A DNA stretch of 64,000 bases from Demequina globuliformis (GCF_000975155.1 NZ_BBRG01000002.1:186001-250000); one strand, 5' to 3'; counted from the first letter of the stretch, positions 16,149 to 25,700 are shown. Numbers and translations: made by a program. The notes: a model not told the origin generated them from the sequence alone.

Positions 16149-16991
16149 TCAGATCCTGACGGCCAGCAGCTCGGTGCTGAGAATTGCACGCGCGCCAGCG
16201 CCGTACAGGCGGTCCATGATCTGGTTCATCTCCGCGCGGGGAATCATCACGCGCACCGCGTGCCAATCCTTGCCGTGGAGCGGAGTCACCGTGGGGGCCT
16301 CGAAGCCGGGGGTGACGGAGATGGATTCGTCGAGTTTTTCTGACGGCACGTCGTAGTCGACGAGCACGTACTGGCGAGCCATGAGCACGCCCCGCAGACG
16401 ACCGGTGAGCACCGCAATGTCGTCGACCGAGGTTTCCTTGCCGCGGATCAAGATGGCTTCTGACTTGAGGATGGGGTCGCCGAAGATCTCTAGCCCGGCC
16501 GCACGCAGCGTGGTCCCGGTCGAGACCACGTCAGCCACGGCATCGGCCACCCCCAACTGCACGGAGGACTCGACCGCGCCGTCCAGGCGCACCACGTCCG
16601 CTTCGACGCCAAAGGTCTTCAGGTGGTGCTTGACCAGGCGCGGGTAACTGGTCGCAACGCGCTGGCCCTGGAGGCCCTCAACCGAGGACACCGATCCACG
16701 GGGAGCGGCGTAGCGGAACGTGGAGCCGCCGAAGCCCAACTCGAGGTGCTCGACGGCGTGCGCGCCCGAGTCGAGCAGCAGGTCGCGCCCGGTAATACCG
16801 GCATCCACGGTGCCGGACCCCACATACACCGCGACGTCTCGCGGGCGCAGGAAGAAGAACTCAACGTCGTTGCGGGGGTCGGCGAGGACAAGCTCGCGAG
16901 AGTCACGACGCTGTTTGTACCCCGCCTCCTTCAGCAATTGAGCGGCGGGCTCGGACAGGGACCCCTTGTTGGGGACGGCAATGCGCAGCAC
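16149..16991 (-). CDS. hisG: ATP phosphoribosyltransferase (long form)
   Basis: First step of histidine synthesis, joining ATP and PRPP. 280 aa, the long form with a C-terminal regulatory domain for histidine feedback, so HisZ is not needed. Seen: MLRIAVPNKGSLSEPA, RPRDVAVYVGSGTVDAGITG, the PRPP loop ADAVADVVSTGTTLRAAGL. GTG at 16991 follows AAGGAAG; the hisE stop is 9 nt upstream. Confidence 0.95.
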   Translation of the reverse strand: MLRIAVPNKGSLSEPAAQLLKEAGYKQRRDSRELVLADPRNDVEFFFLRPRDVAVYVGSGTVDAGITGRDLLLDSGAHAVEHLELGFGGSTFRYAAPRGSVSSVEGLQGQRVATSYPRLVKHHLKTFGVEADVVRLDGAVESSVQLGVADAVADVVSTGTTLRAAGLEIFGDPILKSEAILIRGKETSVDDIAVLTGRLRGVLMARQYVLVDYDVPSEKLDESISVTPGFEAPTVTPLHGKDWHAVRVMIPRAEMNQIMDRLYGAGARAILSTELLAVRI

Positions 16992-17000
16992 GTGTCTTCC

Positions 17001-17264
17001 TTAAAGGTTGCGGTAGACGTCGTCGAGGGTAAGACCCTTCGCGACCATCATGACCTGGGCCCAGTACAGGAGCTGGGAGAGTTCCTCGGCGGCCTCTTCT
17101 TTGGACTGGAACTCCGCCGCCATCCACGACTCGGCAGCCTCCTCGACCAGCTTCTTGCCGATCGCATGGACGCCCTTGTCGAGCATCTCGACGGTGCCGG
17201 AGCCCTCGGGGCGCTCCGCTGCACGGGCGGTCAGTTCGGCAAAAAGGTCGTCAAAGTTCTTCAC
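17001..17264 (-). CDS. hisE: Phosphoribosyl-ATP pyrophosphatase
   Basis: Second step of histidine synthesis. 87 aa, all-alpha MazG-like fold with the metal motif KKLVEEAAE and downstream [13 protein letters not shown]. Stand-alone, as usual in actinobacteria (not fused to HisI). The GTG at 17264 has no Shine-Dalgarno and lies 6 nt after a TAGGCT box, so the hisE-hisG transcript is probably leaderless. Confidence 0.95.
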   Translation of the reverse strand: MKNFDDLFAELTARAAERPEGSGTVEMLDKGVHAIGKKLVEEAAESWMAAEFQSKEEAAEELSQLLYWAQVMMVAKGLTLDDVYRNL

Positions 17265-17270
17265 GCGCCC

Positions 17271-17276
17271 AGCCTA
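17271..17276 (-). promoter_or_regulatory. -10 box of hisE
   Basis: TAGGCT on the minus strand, ending 6 nt before the GTG of hisE. It heads the his-paf-tat cluster. The remaining gap to the ribH stop (17277-17377) shows no strong hairpin. Confidence 0.5.
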
Positions 17277-17377
17277 GTAGGACGAACGCTTTGCCGGGGC
17301 ACGCGCATCGCGGCAGCCCGCACCCCACCGGGATACGGGGGACCTGGGGCGCGAGTGTGAGCGGGCCGATGCTTCGG

Positions 17378-17845
17378 TTACGCCAGCGTGCGCAGCGTCA
17401 GCGCGGTGGACAGGGCCGCCTCGACGGACTCGGCACCCTTGTCCTCAACCGAACCTTCAAGGCCCGCACGGGCGAGTGCCTGCTCGACGGTGTCGACGGT
17501 GAGCACGCCGAATCCGACGGGCACCAGATGCTGGCGCGCCACCTCCGTCAGGCCGTCGGTGACGGAGCGGCAGACGTACTCAAAGTGAGGGGTCTCCCCC
17601 TGCACCACAACGCCCAGGGCAACGACGGCGTCGGCGCCTTGACGCGCGAGCTTTTCCGCGACCACCGTGAGCTCGAATGCACCCGCGACGCGCGTCACGC
17701 GGTAGCCCGCATGCGCCTTCTTCGCGGCTTCGACTGCACCGCTCACCAATCCGTCCATCACGTCGGTGTGCCACTGGCTGGCGACAATCTCCACGGTCAT
17801 GCCGCGGCCGTCGACCTCGATGGCTGGTGCGCCGTCTCCACTCAT
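17378..17845 (-). CDS. ribH: 6,7-dimethyl-8-ribityllumazine synthase
   Basis: Penultimate riboflavin step: joins the pyrimidine amine with dihydroxybutanone phosphate. 155 aa, icosahedral-type subunit. The catalytic-His region is GVVVQGETPHFEYVC. The substrate loop usually reads RVPGAFEIP/ELP; here it is RVAGAFELT, so two normally conserved prolines are changed. The rest of the fold is intact, so I expect it to be active. It overlaps ribBA by 4 nt and ends the rib gene string. Confidence 0.94.
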   Translation of the reverse strand: MSGDGAPAIEVDGRGMTVEIVASQWHTDVMDGLVSGAVEAAKKAHAGYRVTRVAGAFELTVVAEKLARQGADAVVALGVVVQGETPHFEYVCRSVTDGLTEVARQHLVPVGFGVLTVDTVEQALARAGLEGSVEDKGAESVEAALSTALTLRTLA

Positions 17846-19113
17846 GCGTCTTCTCCTGTCAGGTGGCCCATGCGCTCAATCTTGGTGCGCAGGTAGTCAA
17901 CGTTCTCCGGGTGTTCACCGTAGCGGTGGGGGACGCGCTCCGTCACGGCGATGCCAGATGCGCGCATCGCGGCCACTTTCGCAGGGTTGTTAGTCATCAA
18001 CGCGACCTCGGTCAGTCCCAGGTCGGTGAGGATCGCCGCTGCGGCACCGTACTCGCGCCGGTCGATGGGGAGCCCGAGGTCAGTATTGGCGTCCACCGTG
18101 TCGCGTCCACTGTCCTGGAGCGCATACGCCTGGATCTTGGCGACGATCCCGATGCCGCGCCCCTCGTGGCCCTGGAGGTACACGACGGCGCCGCCCTCGG
18201 CCGCGACGCGCGCGATCGCGGCGTCCAATTGGGGTCCGCAGTCGCATCGGAGCGAGCCGAACGAGTCTCCGGTGAGGCACTCGGAGTGGACGCGCACCAC
18301 GGGGGTCTTTCCCTCAGGGGTCGGAGCCGTGAGCGCAACGTGCTCGTCACCCGTGCGTGCGTCGCGGTAACCGTGAATGGTCAGTTCGCCGTGCCGCGTA
18401 GGGAGCCGGGCCTCGCCTAGCGCGACCACGCGGGCCGGAGCGGGCTCGACAGGCGGAGCCTCGTCGCCCTTGTCGAGGCGGTACGCGATCAGTTCCTCGA
18501 TCGTCATGAAGACCAGGCCCTCGCGCGCAGCCAACGCCGTGGCGTCGCCCGCACGCATCATGGTGCCGTCGTCGTTGACCATCTCCGCGATCACACCGAC
18601 TGGCTCGAGCCCTGCCAGACGGCACAAGTCCACCGCAGCTTCGGTGTGGCCCGGGCGGTGCAGCACTCCCCCGGCGACGGCGCGCAACGGCAGCACGTGT
18701 CCCGGACGGATCACGTCATCGGGATTGCGCTCGGGTCGCGCCAGCACCTGCAAGGTGCGGTGGCGGTCGGCGGCGGAGATGCCCGTCGTGATTCCCTCCG
18801 CGGCGTCCACTGACACGGTGTAAGCGGTGCGCCGGGGATCCTGACTATTGGGCACCATCAACGGCAGGTGGAGCGCGTCTGCGGTGGGTCCTGGCATGGG
18901 GGCACACAGGTACCCGCTGGAGTGCCGAATCCCCCACGCGACCCAGTCGACCGTGGTGGTCTGGGCGGACATAATGAAGTCCGCCTCGTTTTCGCGGTGA
19001 TGCGAGTCCGCCACGAGGACGGGCTTGCCATCGCGCAGGTCGGCAAGCGCCTGCTCAATCCTGGCGGTGTCCGCGTCGGTCAGCGGTTGGTGCGGGGTGA
19101 GGTCGGCACTCAT
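17842..19113 (-). CDS. ribBA: Bifunctional DHBP synthase / GTP cyclohydrolase II
   Basis: Makes both riboflavin precursors from ribulose 5-phosphate and GTP. The N-terminal RibB half (residues 1-205) has SHHRENEADFI in place of the more common DDEDRENEGDL, keeping the Arg-Glu-Asn-Glu core, plus SSGYLCAPM and HTEAAVDLCRLAG. The RibA half (210-423) has RVHSECLTGDSFGSLRCDCG with the zinc cysteines, GGAVVYLQGHEGRGIG and the TNNPAK motif. 423 aa is normal. Overlaps on both sides show tight coupling with ribE and ribH. Confidence 0.95.
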   Translation of the reverse strand: MSADLTPHQPLTDADTARIEQALADLRDGKPVLVADSHHRENEADFIMSAQTTTVDWVAWGIRHSSGYLCAPMPGPTADALHLPLMVPNSQDPRRTAYTVSVDAAEGITTGISAADRHRTLQVLARPERNPDDVIRPGHVLPLRAVAGGVLHRPGHTEAAVDLCRLAGLEPVGVIAEMVNDDGTMMRAGDATALAAREGLVFMTIEELIAYRLDKGDEAPPVEPAPARVVALGEARLPTRHGELTIHGYRDARTGDEHVALTAPTPEGKTPVVRVHSECLTGDSFGSLRCDCGPQLDAAIARVAAEGGAVVYLQGHEGRGIGIVAKIQAYALQDSGRDTVDANTDLGLPIDRREYGAAAAILTDLGLTEVALMTNNPAKVAAMRASGIAVTERVPHRYGEHPENVDYLRTKIERMGHLTGEDA

Positions 19114-19703
19114 GCGCGCTCCCCCAGCATCTTCTCGACGTACTTACCGAGGACGTCCACCTCAACGTTCGCCCTGTCGCCTACCTTGGCCTCGCCAAAG
19201 ATTGTCTCGGTCAGCGTGGTGGGGATCAGCGACACCGTGGCCTCGTTGCCCTCAAGCTCGGCGACCGTGAGTGACACGCCGTTCAGTGCAATGGAACCCT
19301 TGCGCACGACGTAGCGCAGCAGGTCATCGGGCAATGCGAACGTCAGGTTGTCCCAGTCTGGCTGGGAGTCGCGTGCGATGAGCACGGCCGTCCCGTCGAC
19401 GTGGCCTTGCATGATGTGCCCACCCAAGCGACCGTCGGCACGCATGGCGCGCTCGATGTTGACGCGATCGCCGGCCTTCAAGTCGCCCAGTGACGTGGTG
19501 TCGAGGGTGATCTTCATGACGTCAGCCAGCCACGTGTCGCCCGTGTGCTTGGCGACGGTCAGGCACACGCCGTTCACGGCGATCGACTCTCCGTGGACCA
19601 GTTCTTCCCCGAACCCGTCGGTGTGAATAGTGAATTGCGCTTGCGCGCCAGCGTCGGAGACGGATTCAACCGTGCCCACCGCCTCGACGATGCCCGTGAA
19701 CAT
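19110..19703 (-). CDS. ribE: Riboflavin synthase alpha chain
   Basis: Final riboflavin step, dismutating two lumazines. 197 aa built of two similar beta-barrel halves: MFTGIVEAVGTV...ESIAVNGVCLTV and GGHIMQGHVDGT...GSIALNGVSLTV, ending in an oligomerising helix. The repeat motif VNGVCLTV/LNGVSLTV is diagnostic. Overlaps ribD by 1 nt (TGATG) and ribBA by 4 nt. Some databases call it ribC. Confidence 0.96.
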   Translation of the reverse strand: MFTGIVEAVGTVESVSDAGAQAQFTIHTDGFGEELVHGESIAVNGVCLTVAKHTGDTWLADVMKITLDTTSLGDLKAGDRVNIERAMRADGRLGGHIMQGHVDGTAVLIARDSQPDWDNLTFALPDDLLRYVVRKGSIALNGVSLTVAELEGNEATVSLIPTTLTETIFGEAKVGDRANVEVDVLGKYVEKMLGERA

Positions 19704-20737
19704 CAGGTTCCTTCCGTGACAAGACCAGTGACAAGAATATCTGCCCCCATGGAGGCATGAGTCACCTCTGTGAGCCTCAACGCGTCCGTCATGGTGGAGA
19801 TTCCCATGCCACTGATCGCTGCGGGTCCGTCACCCAGCACCGCCGGCGCAATATACGCGTTGACCTCGTCGACCAATCCGGCCGCTAAGAACGCGCTGAG
19901 CACGGTGGGACCGCCTTCCACAATGAGCGTGCGCACCTCCCGAGCATGGAGCTCAGCAAGCACCGTGGCGGGGTCGTGCGAGCGGATCGCCAGCGCGTTG
20001 CCGTCGCGCCACACCGCGGCGCCCGCAGTGTCCCGCGAGCCAATCACGACGCGCAGCGGCTGGGGCCCCTGTTCCGTGCCGCCTGGGCGCGCGGACAGGC
20101 TGGGGTTGTCGGTCTCCACAGTCACGGTGCCCACGGCGATCGCGTCCACACGTGCGCGCATGTGGTGCGCATGCTCGCGAGCCTCGGGCCCGGTTATCCA
20201 AAACGCAGTCCCGTCCTGGGCCGCCATTCGTCCGTCGAGGGTGGCAGCCCACTTGGCGATCACGTAGGGGCGTCCCTGGGTCACTGCCCTGTGCCACCGG
20301 CGGGTCAGTTCCCGCGCGCCGTCGTGTGGCGCGAGGCGCGCGTCGATGCCGTGAGCATTCAGCGTGGCCGCGCCGCCGCTGGAGGCGTCGCCGGGGTCGG
20401 GTACCGCGTAGCGCACGTTGCCGATGCCGGCGTGGAGCAGTGCCTCGGCGCACGGTCCCGTACGTCCCGTGTGGTTACACGGCTCGAGCGTCACGTAGGC
20501 AGTGGCCCCCGTCACGTCGACGCCGCGCTCGCGGGCATCAGCGAGGGCGGCCACCTCGGCGTGAGGTGTGCCAGCACCCCGATGCCATCCTTGGGCGATG
20601 ACCGCGCCGTCAGCGTCCGTGATCACGCAGCCCACTCGGGGGTTGGGTCCTTGCTCGGGTCCCTGACCTGCGAGTGTCACGGCGAGGTCCATCGCCCCGT
20701 CGGAGGTGACCGATGTCCCGTGGGGTGAGTCAGGCAT
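19703..20737 (-). CDS. ribD: Bifunctional pyrimidine deaminase/reductase RibD
   Basis: Deaminates then reduces the GTP-derived pyrimidine. The deaminase domain has the zinc motif HAEVAAL and PCNHTGRTGPC; the reductase domain follows (KWAATLDGRMAAQDG, IVEGGPTVLSAFL). ATG at 20737 gives 344 aa and lies 5 nt after the rpe stop; longer in-frame upstream sequence lies inside rpe and is rejected. The tight spacing leaves no room for an FMN riboswitch directly upstream. Confidence 0.94.
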   Translation of the reverse strand: MPDSPHGTSVTSDGAMDLAVTLAGQGPEQGPNPRVGCVITDADGAVIAQGWHRGAGTPHAEVAALADARERGVDVTGATAYVTLEPCNHTGRTGPCAEALLHAGIGNVRYAVPDPGDASSGGAATLNAHGIDARLAPHDGARELTRRWHRAVTQGRPYVIAKWAATLDGRMAAQDGTAFWITGPEAREHAHHMRARVDAIAVGTVTVETDNPSLSARPGGTEQGPQPLRVVIGSRDTAGAAVWRDGNALAIRSHDPATVLAELHAREVRTLIVEGGPTVLSAFLAAGLVDEVNAYIAPAVLGDGPAAISGMGISTMTDALRLTEVTHASMGADILVTGLVTEGT

Positions 20738-20742
20738 CGGCC

Positions 20743-21405
20743 CTATTTCGCTGCCGCAGCAGCGAGGTCGCGCAGCGCGTCGACCTCTGCCGCCGGGTCC
20801 GCGGCGCCGTACACGGCGGAGCCAGCGACAAAGACATCGCACCCGGCCCGCGCGGTTTGCTCGATCGTGTCGCGGGCGATCCCGCCGTCGGTCTGAATCC
20901 ACAAGTCGTGAGCGGCGTCGCGAGCTGCGGCGCGCAACGCCTCCACTTTGGGAAGCATGTCCGGCATAAAGGACTGGCCACCGAACCCTGGCTCGACCGT
21001 CATGACGAGGACCATGTCAAAGTACTTGATGTCATCCAGCACCGCGTCCACCGGCGTGCCTGGCTTGAGCGCCACGGACGCGCGTACTCCGAGCGCGCGC
21101 AGGTCGCGAGCAATCGCCTTGGGATCCTTAGCTGCCTCGTAATGGAAGGTCACCGACGCTGCGCCGGCCTCCGCGTATCGCGGTGCCCAGCGGTCCGGGT
21201 TCTCGATCATCAGGTGCGCATCGACGGGCATGGGAGACACCTGGGCGATCCGCTCCAGCACCGGCAGACCGACCGTCAGGTTCGGCACAAAGTGACCATC
21301 CATGACGTCGAAATGGAGCCAGTCAGCGGTGGAGACGCGCGCGATCTCCGTTTCGAGGTTCGCGAAGTCGGCGGACAGGATGGACGGGGCGATCTGCATT
21401 CCCAT
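20743..21405 (-). CDS. rpe: Ribulose-phosphate 3-epimerase
   Basis: Pentose-phosphate enzyme (220 aa) interconverting ribulose 5-P and xylulose 5-P, supplying the RibB substrate. TIM barrel with [27 protein letters not shown] (metal His/Asp), [12 protein letters not shown] and QTDGGI. ATG at 21405 is preferred over GTG 21411 and ATG 21399 because it lies exactly 7 nt after a TAGCCT box that contains the rsmB stop codon, the leaderless pattern seen elsewhere here. Confidence 0.95.
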   Translation of the reverse strand: MGMQIAPSILSADFANLETEIARVSTADWLHFDVMDGHFVPNLTVGLPVLERIAQVSPMPVDAHLMIENPDRWAPRYAEAGAASVTFHYEAAKDPKAIARDLRALGVRASVALKPGTPVDAVLDDIKYFDMVLVMTVEPGFGGQSFMPDMLPKVEALRAAARDAAHDLWIQTDGGIARDTIEQTARAGCDVFVAGSAVYGAADPAAEVDALRDLAAAAAK

Positions 21406-21412
21406 GAGCACC

Positions 21413-21418
21413 AGGCTA
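21413..21418 (-). promoter_or_regulatory. -10 box of rpe, containing the rsmB stop codon
   Basis: TAGCCT on the minus strand, ending 7 nt before the rpe ATG at 21405. TAG is the rsmB stop. Confidence 0.4.
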
Positions 21419-22816
21419 GTCGCTGGTGCCCACGGTCACATCCGCGGAGCGCTCCGTCTGCAGCAACTGGATGAACATGGCATCGGTTCCGTGCACGTGC
21501 GGCCACAGCTGCACGTGTGGGCCAGAGCCCCACGATTCGACGGTGGTGTCGGTGGCTGCTGCCAGCGCCAAGCGGGTGTCGAGCCGCCGCAGGCCGGAGG
21601 CAGCGACGATCGCGTGCGTCTCCGCAATCACCGGCGAGCAGGTCACATACGCCACGACACCTCCCGGCGAGACCAGGCGGGCAGCCTGATTGATCAGTGC
21701 CACCTGCAGATCGACAAGGTCCTCGAGATCGCTCGGGGTCCGGCGCCACCGTGACTCCGGTCGGCGGCGCAACGCGCCCAATCCCGTGCAGGGGGCATCG
21801 AGCAGCACTCTGTCAAAGGCGCCGGCTTCGCCGCGTGCGCGCGCGTCACCGGTGCTCACCTCCCAGGCCTCGGGGTCAACCGCCTGCAGCGCGCGCGTCA
21901 CCAAGTCGGCGCGGTGGGGATGCAACTCCCACGCGTCGAGGTGCTCTCCACGCGAGGCAGCGTGGGCGGCCAGCAGGGCCGCCTTTCCGCCTGGCCCCGC
22001 ACACATGTCGAGCCATCGCAGGCCAGCCGTGTGGGCATCGGCCCCCAGCGCTGCCTCTGCGAAGATCAGCGCTGCTGCCGCCAGCTGGCTGCCCTCGTCC
22101 TGGACGGCGGCGCGTCCGGAACTCACGGCCGCAACGTCGCCGGGATCGCCGGCCGGCAGCGAGACGCCCCAGGGCGACAGGACGGTCGGGGTGCTGCCGT
22201 CCACCTGGGAGGTCAGATCATCGCGTTCGATCAGCCCAGGGCGCGCGACCAGTGTGACGCTGGGCGGCGCGTTGTCCGCCACCAACAGATCTTCCACTTG
22301 ACCCGGCCGGCCATCACGGACGAGCGCCTGCTCGAGCTCGCCCACGACCCATGCCGGGTGAGAATGACGCGTCGCCAGCGACTCGCGGCTCGTGCCCGGC
22401 GCGATCCGCGTGAGCCACACGTCAAGATCCGCCTCAACAACGCGCCGCATGACGGCGTTGGCAAAGCCCGCTGCTCCCTTGCCACGCGCGGAACGCACCA
22501 GTTCGACCGTGGTGGACACGGCCGCATGGGGAGGGACGCGCATACCGAGCGCCTGGTGCACCCCAAGGCGCAGCGCCACGACGACTTCACCGTCGAGCTC
22601 GTCGACCGGGCGCTTGGCTGCTTTGGCGATGATCGCGTCGTAGCGCCCACGCATCCGCAGGGCGCCGTAGGTCAGTTCGGTGGCAAAGGCGGCATCGCGT
22701 CCCTTGAGACCCCGCTCGCGCATCTTCGCTGGAAGCAACAGGTTCGCGTACGTGTCTTGCGTCTGTACCGCGAGGCAGACCTCGAACGCAGTCAGCCGTG
22801 CCTTGTCCGCCTTCAT
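21416..22816 (-). CDS. rsmB: 16S rRNA m5C967 methyltransferase-type protein RsmB
   Basis: SAM-dependent RNA cytosine methyltransferase, 466 aa. Residues 1-140 form a NusB-like RNA-binding domain ([20 protein letters not shown]); the C-terminal half is the NOL1/NOP2/Sun domain with SAM loop [15 protein letters not shown] carrying one catalytic Cys and the second in VTCSP. Its start overlaps the fmt stop by 4 nt, the widespread fmt-rsmB pair. Confidence 0.93.
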   Translation of the reverse strand: MKADKARLTAFEVCLAVQTQDTYANLLLPAKMRERGLKGRDAAFATELTYGALRMRGRYDAIIAKAAKRPVDELDGEVVVALRLGVHQALGMRVPPHAAVSTTVELVRSARGKGAAGFANAVMRRVVEADLDVWLTRIAPGTSRESLATRHSHPAWVVGELEQALVRDGRPGQVEDLLVADNAPPSVTLVARPGLIERDDLTSQVDGSTPTVLSPWGVSLPAGDPGDVAAVSSGRAAVQDEGSQLAAAALIFAEAALGADAHTAGLRWLDMCAGPGGKAALLAAHAASRGEHLDAWELHPHRADLVTRALQAVDPEAWEVSTGDARARGEAGAFDRVLLDAPCTGLGALRRRPESRWRRTPSDLEDLVDLQVALINQAARLVSPGGVVAYVTCSPVIAETHAIVAASGLRRLDTRLALAAATDTTVESWGSGPHVQLWPHVHGTDAMFIQLLQTERSADVTVGTSD

Positions 22817-23748
22817 GCCTCGCCCAACTGCGCGCTGTCACCCAGGCGGGCGCCACGCCACCAGTCGGTCGCGTCCATCGCCTTCTTGCCCGCAGGCGCG
22901 ATCCAACTGAGTGCGACCGGGTCGGTACCGGTGCCGACGAGCACCCGGTCGCCCTCGGCGCGGACCTGACCCGGGACGGTGCTTGGCTGATCTTTAGCGG
23001 GCGTGACGGGGCCCAGCTTGGCGACGGAACCGTCGGGCATGGTCGTCCATGCTCCAGGTGCGGGCGTACACCCACGAATCTGCCGGTCCACCACGTGGCT
23101 CGGGCGGTCCCACACCACGTAGGCGTCGTCGCGGGTGAGCTTCGCGGCGTAGGAGACCCCATCCGTGCTCTGAGCCACGGGGGCCGCCTCCCCGGAGACG
23201 AGCGCCTCCAGGGACTGCACCATGAGCGGCGCACCCACGTGTGCGAGCCGCTCCAGCAGGTCGCCTGAGGTGTCCTTCGCTCGCACGCGCTCGGTCACTG
23301 TTCCGATCACGGGCCCAGTGTCCAGGCCCTTTTCGATGATGAACGTACTCGCGCCGCTTAGTTCGTCGCCAGCCATGATGGCGCGCTGCACAGGTGCCGC
23401 GCCACGCCAAGTCGGCAAGAGTGAAAAGTGGAGGTTCACCCAGCCGGTGGCGACCGTGTCGAGCAGCGCCGGCGTCAGGATTTGCCCGTAGGCGACGACG
23501 GCGGCGGCGTCCGCTTTGAGGCTGGCGATCTGCGCGATGAACTCGGGGTCTTTGGCGCTAGCCGGCGTCAGCACGTCGAGGCCGTGAGCCTCAGCAGCGA
23601 CTTTGACGGGGCTGGCGTGGAGCGTCTTGCCGCGTTTGCCGCGGGCGTCGGGCTGCGTGACCACCGCGACCACATCGTGTGGCGACGCCACGAGCGCCTC
23701 CAGCGTTGGCACGGCCACGTCAGGAGTTCCGGCGAAGATCACACGCAT
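22813..23748 (-). CDS. fmt: Methionyl-tRNA formyltransferase
   Basis: Formylates initiator Met-tRNA using 10-formyltetrahydrofolate. 311 aa with catalytic N105, H107 (NLHFSLLPTWRGAAP) and D143 (KGLDTGPV), then the C-terminal OB-fold. ATG at 23748 is chosen over ATG 23757: it starts at the conserved MRVIFAGTP and lies 7 nt after a TACGAT box, so a leaderless message is predicted for fmt-rsmB. Confidence 0.96.
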   Translation of the reverse strand: MRVIFAGTPDVAVPTLEALVASPHDVVAVVTQPDARGKRGKTLHASPVKVAAEAHGLDVLTPASAKDPEFIAQIASLKADAAAVVAYGQILTPALLDTVATGWVNLHFSLLPTWRGAAPVQRAIMAGDELSGASTFIIEKGLDTGPVIGTVTERVRAKDTSGDLLERLAHVGAPLMVQSLEALVSGEAAPVAQSTDGVSYAAKLTRDDAYVVWDRPSHVVDRQIRGCTPAPGAWTTMPDGSVAKLGPVTPAKDQPSTVPGQVRAEGDRVLVGTGTDPVALSWIAPAGKKAMDATDWWRGARLGDSAQLGEA

Positions 23749-23755
23749 GGGCACC

Positions 23756-23761
23756 ATCGTA
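23756..23761 (-). promoter_or_regulatory. -10 box of fmt
   Basis: TACGAT on the minus strand, ending 7 nt before the fmt ATG and within the short gap after priA (stop at 23779). No clear -35. Confidence 0.45.
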
Positions 23762-23778
23762 GTGACCGTAAGTGGGCG

Positions 23779-25698
23779 CTACGTCAGGTCCAGCGGGCCA
23801 TCGACTCGCACACGGAGATCGCCACGTTCCTTTGACGCTTCGCGTTGGACGGCGCGGATCGCGTCCACCGCGCCTTGCGCGGCGCCACGCGTCATGAGGG
23901 CCGATGCCCCATCGCCTCTCGGGATGACAGTCACCTTGGCGCGGCCATCAGCGATGCCGGCCCGGTCCAGCGCTGTGGTCACCCAAGAGCTGGCCCCCGT
24001 CACCTGAATGTGCCGACGGTGAGGCGGAAACCCCAATTCCGCGCGCTCCTCGTATGCGTCGCGCGCCGCGTCAGCGGGCGACCACGTGGCCAAGGCGCGC
24101 CGCACCGCCTCTGGGACCTCCCCCACGACCGTGACGGCACCTCCGTCGGCACGCGATCGCACCAACGCCGCAGCGGACAACCACCACCGAATGGCCGTGA
24201 GCTCGCCCCCCAAACCCAGACCTGCCGGGACACCCGCGTCCACAATGACCAGGTGGGCGTAGCCGCCGGCAACGGCCGGCAGCGCGGACGGCGTGGCGAG
24301 CACGATTCCGTCGGAGACGGTGAAGTCGTCCACCACTCCCGTGCCTGCGCTCGAGACCGTCAAGGTGGTGCCGGGAGCCATGCGCGCGAGCTGCTCGGCG
24401 ATGCGCTCCACGCCTTGGCGCAAGTGCTTGAGTCGGTTGCTCGCACACTCAGGGCAGTGCCAATGCGGTTGCACGTGACCGTGGGCGATGCACACGGGGT
24501 CCGCGCCGGCGCCAGAGATCGCCAGTGGCGAGTCGCAGTCTCGACACACCGCCCACTCGTCGCACCGCGCGCATGCAGCGGCGTTCACATAGCCGGCGCG
24601 GGGAACGATGACGCCCACCGGACCGCGATCGATCGCAGCGCTCAGCGCCCGCCACGCAGAGCCGGGCATCCAGTGGCGGCCAGCACCGCCCTCCTGCTCG
24701 CGGCGGTCCTCAGTGAGGACATCGATGGCGGGAACGGCCGCACGCACCGCGTCCCGGGCCGGTTCGCACCACCGTGCCCAGCCGTGTTCCGCCAGCGCGG
24801 CGGCGTCGACGCTCAGGGCGTACCCGCCCACGAGCGCAGCAACGTCACCCGTCGCGCGCATCGCCGCCACTGTGCGTGCGTGCAGATACGGTGCGTGGAG
24901 TTCCTCGTACACGCCGTTCGCCTCATCCCACAGGATCAGCGCGCCCAGCCGCGGCACGGGCTGCAGCACCGTAGGGCGCGTGCCCACCACGATCCGGGCA
25001 TGGCCCGTCATTGCGGCGACGTACGACCCGAACCGGGCCGTCTGACCATCGTCGTGGGCCAGGACCGCCACCTGACCACCCGAGCGAGCCGTCCACCGCT
25101 TGAGGCCAAGCCGCTCGCATTCGGCGAGGACCGCGCGCTGGGCGCGGGCGTCGGGCACCACCACGATCGCGGACGCGTCCTCTCCAAGGTTCGCTACCGC
25201 AGTGGCGACCACAGCGCGGACCGGGACCGAGCATCGGCCCTCACCCTCAGGCAAACCGGGCCAGATCGCGCGCTGCCCCGTGCCCACGAGCGGCTCGGTG
25301 TCCAACCGCATACGGGCCTGCGCGTAAGAGATGTCTGGCTGGGGCTCGCCCCAGGGGCGCTTCTCGACAGAGGCGACGCGCGGGGGCGCCATCAAACGAC
25401 ACACGTCCCACACCGATCCCGCGTAGCGCCGGGCGACGTCCTTGGCGAGCTCGAGCGCCTCCGGCGTGAATGACGGGATAGCCGAGCTGCTCTTCACGTC
25501 GAGGAGCTTCCCGTCAAAGTCGGTGGTCTCCGCGCATTCCATGACGACGGCACCCACAAGCCGGCCCGCGAAGGGCACGCGCACCCGTGAGCCCACTGCG
25601 ACCGTGCCGTGCAGCTTCTCCGGGATCGCGTAGTCGAAGTCGCGGTCCAGATGCGGCAGCGGGGAGTCGAGCCGCACCCTCGCGATGGGTGCGGGCAT
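23779..25698 (-). CDS. priA: PriA-like primosomal protein N' lacking helicase motifs
   Basis: 639 aa. The N-terminal 3'-DNA-binding domain (ARVRLDSPLPHLDRDFDYAIP) and the zinc-binding cysteines (CARCDEWAVCRDCDSP, WHCPECAS) match PriA, as does GFPPHRRHIQV near the C terminus. There is no Walker A, and the DEEH box reads LWDEANGVYEE. This loss is known for actinobacterial PriA, so it is not a pseudogene; it probably serves as a structural fork-restart protein. ATG at 25698 lies 2 nt after the metK stop, so metK-priA is an operon. Confidence 0.9.
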   Translation of the reverse strand: MPAPIARVRLDSPLPHLDRDFDYAIPEKLHGTVAVGSRVRVPFAGRLVGAVVMECAETTDFDGKLLDVKSSSAIPSFTPEALELAKDVARRYAGSVWDVCRLMAPPRVASVEKRPWGEPQPDISYAQARMRLDTEPLVGTGQRAIWPGLPEGEGRCSVPVRAVVATAVANLGEDASAIVVVPDARAQRAVLAECERLGLKRWTARSGGQVAVLAHDDGQTARFGSYVAAMTGHARIVVGTRPTVLQPVPRLGALILWDEANGVYEELHAPYLHARTVAAMRATGDVAALVGGYALSVDAAALAEHGWARWCEPARDAVRAAVPAIDVLTEDRREQEGGAGRHWMPGSAWRALSAAIDRGPVGVIVPRAGYVNAAACARCDEWAVCRDCDSPLAISGAGADPVCIAHGHVQPHWHCPECASNRLKHLRQGVERIAEQLARMAPGTTLTVSSAGTGVVDDFTVSDGIVLATPSALPAVAGGYAHLVIVDAGVPAGLGLGGELTAIRWWLSAAALVRSRADGGAVTVVGEVPEAVRRALATWSPADAARDAYEERAELGFPPHRRHIQVTGASSWVTTALDRAGIADGRAKVTVIPRGDGASALMTRGAAQGAVDAIRAVQREASKERGDLRVRVDGPLDLT

Positions 25699-25700
25699 CG

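Noticed and set aside
17265-17377. Terminator between ribH and hisE
   Set aside because: Only short GC-rich complementarities were found; nothing beyond chance for this composition, apart from the hisE -10 box.
20738-20742. FMN riboswitch before ribD
   Set aside because: Only 5 nt separate rpe and ribD, and no RFN-like conserved blocks were seen upstream of rpe either.
23845-25473. 542-codon open frame antisense to priA
   Set aside because: No recognisable domain and wholly overlapped by PriA with intact motifs.
23779-25698. priA as a decayed gene
   Set aside because: Missing helicase motifs are typical for the phylum and the frame is intact at full length.
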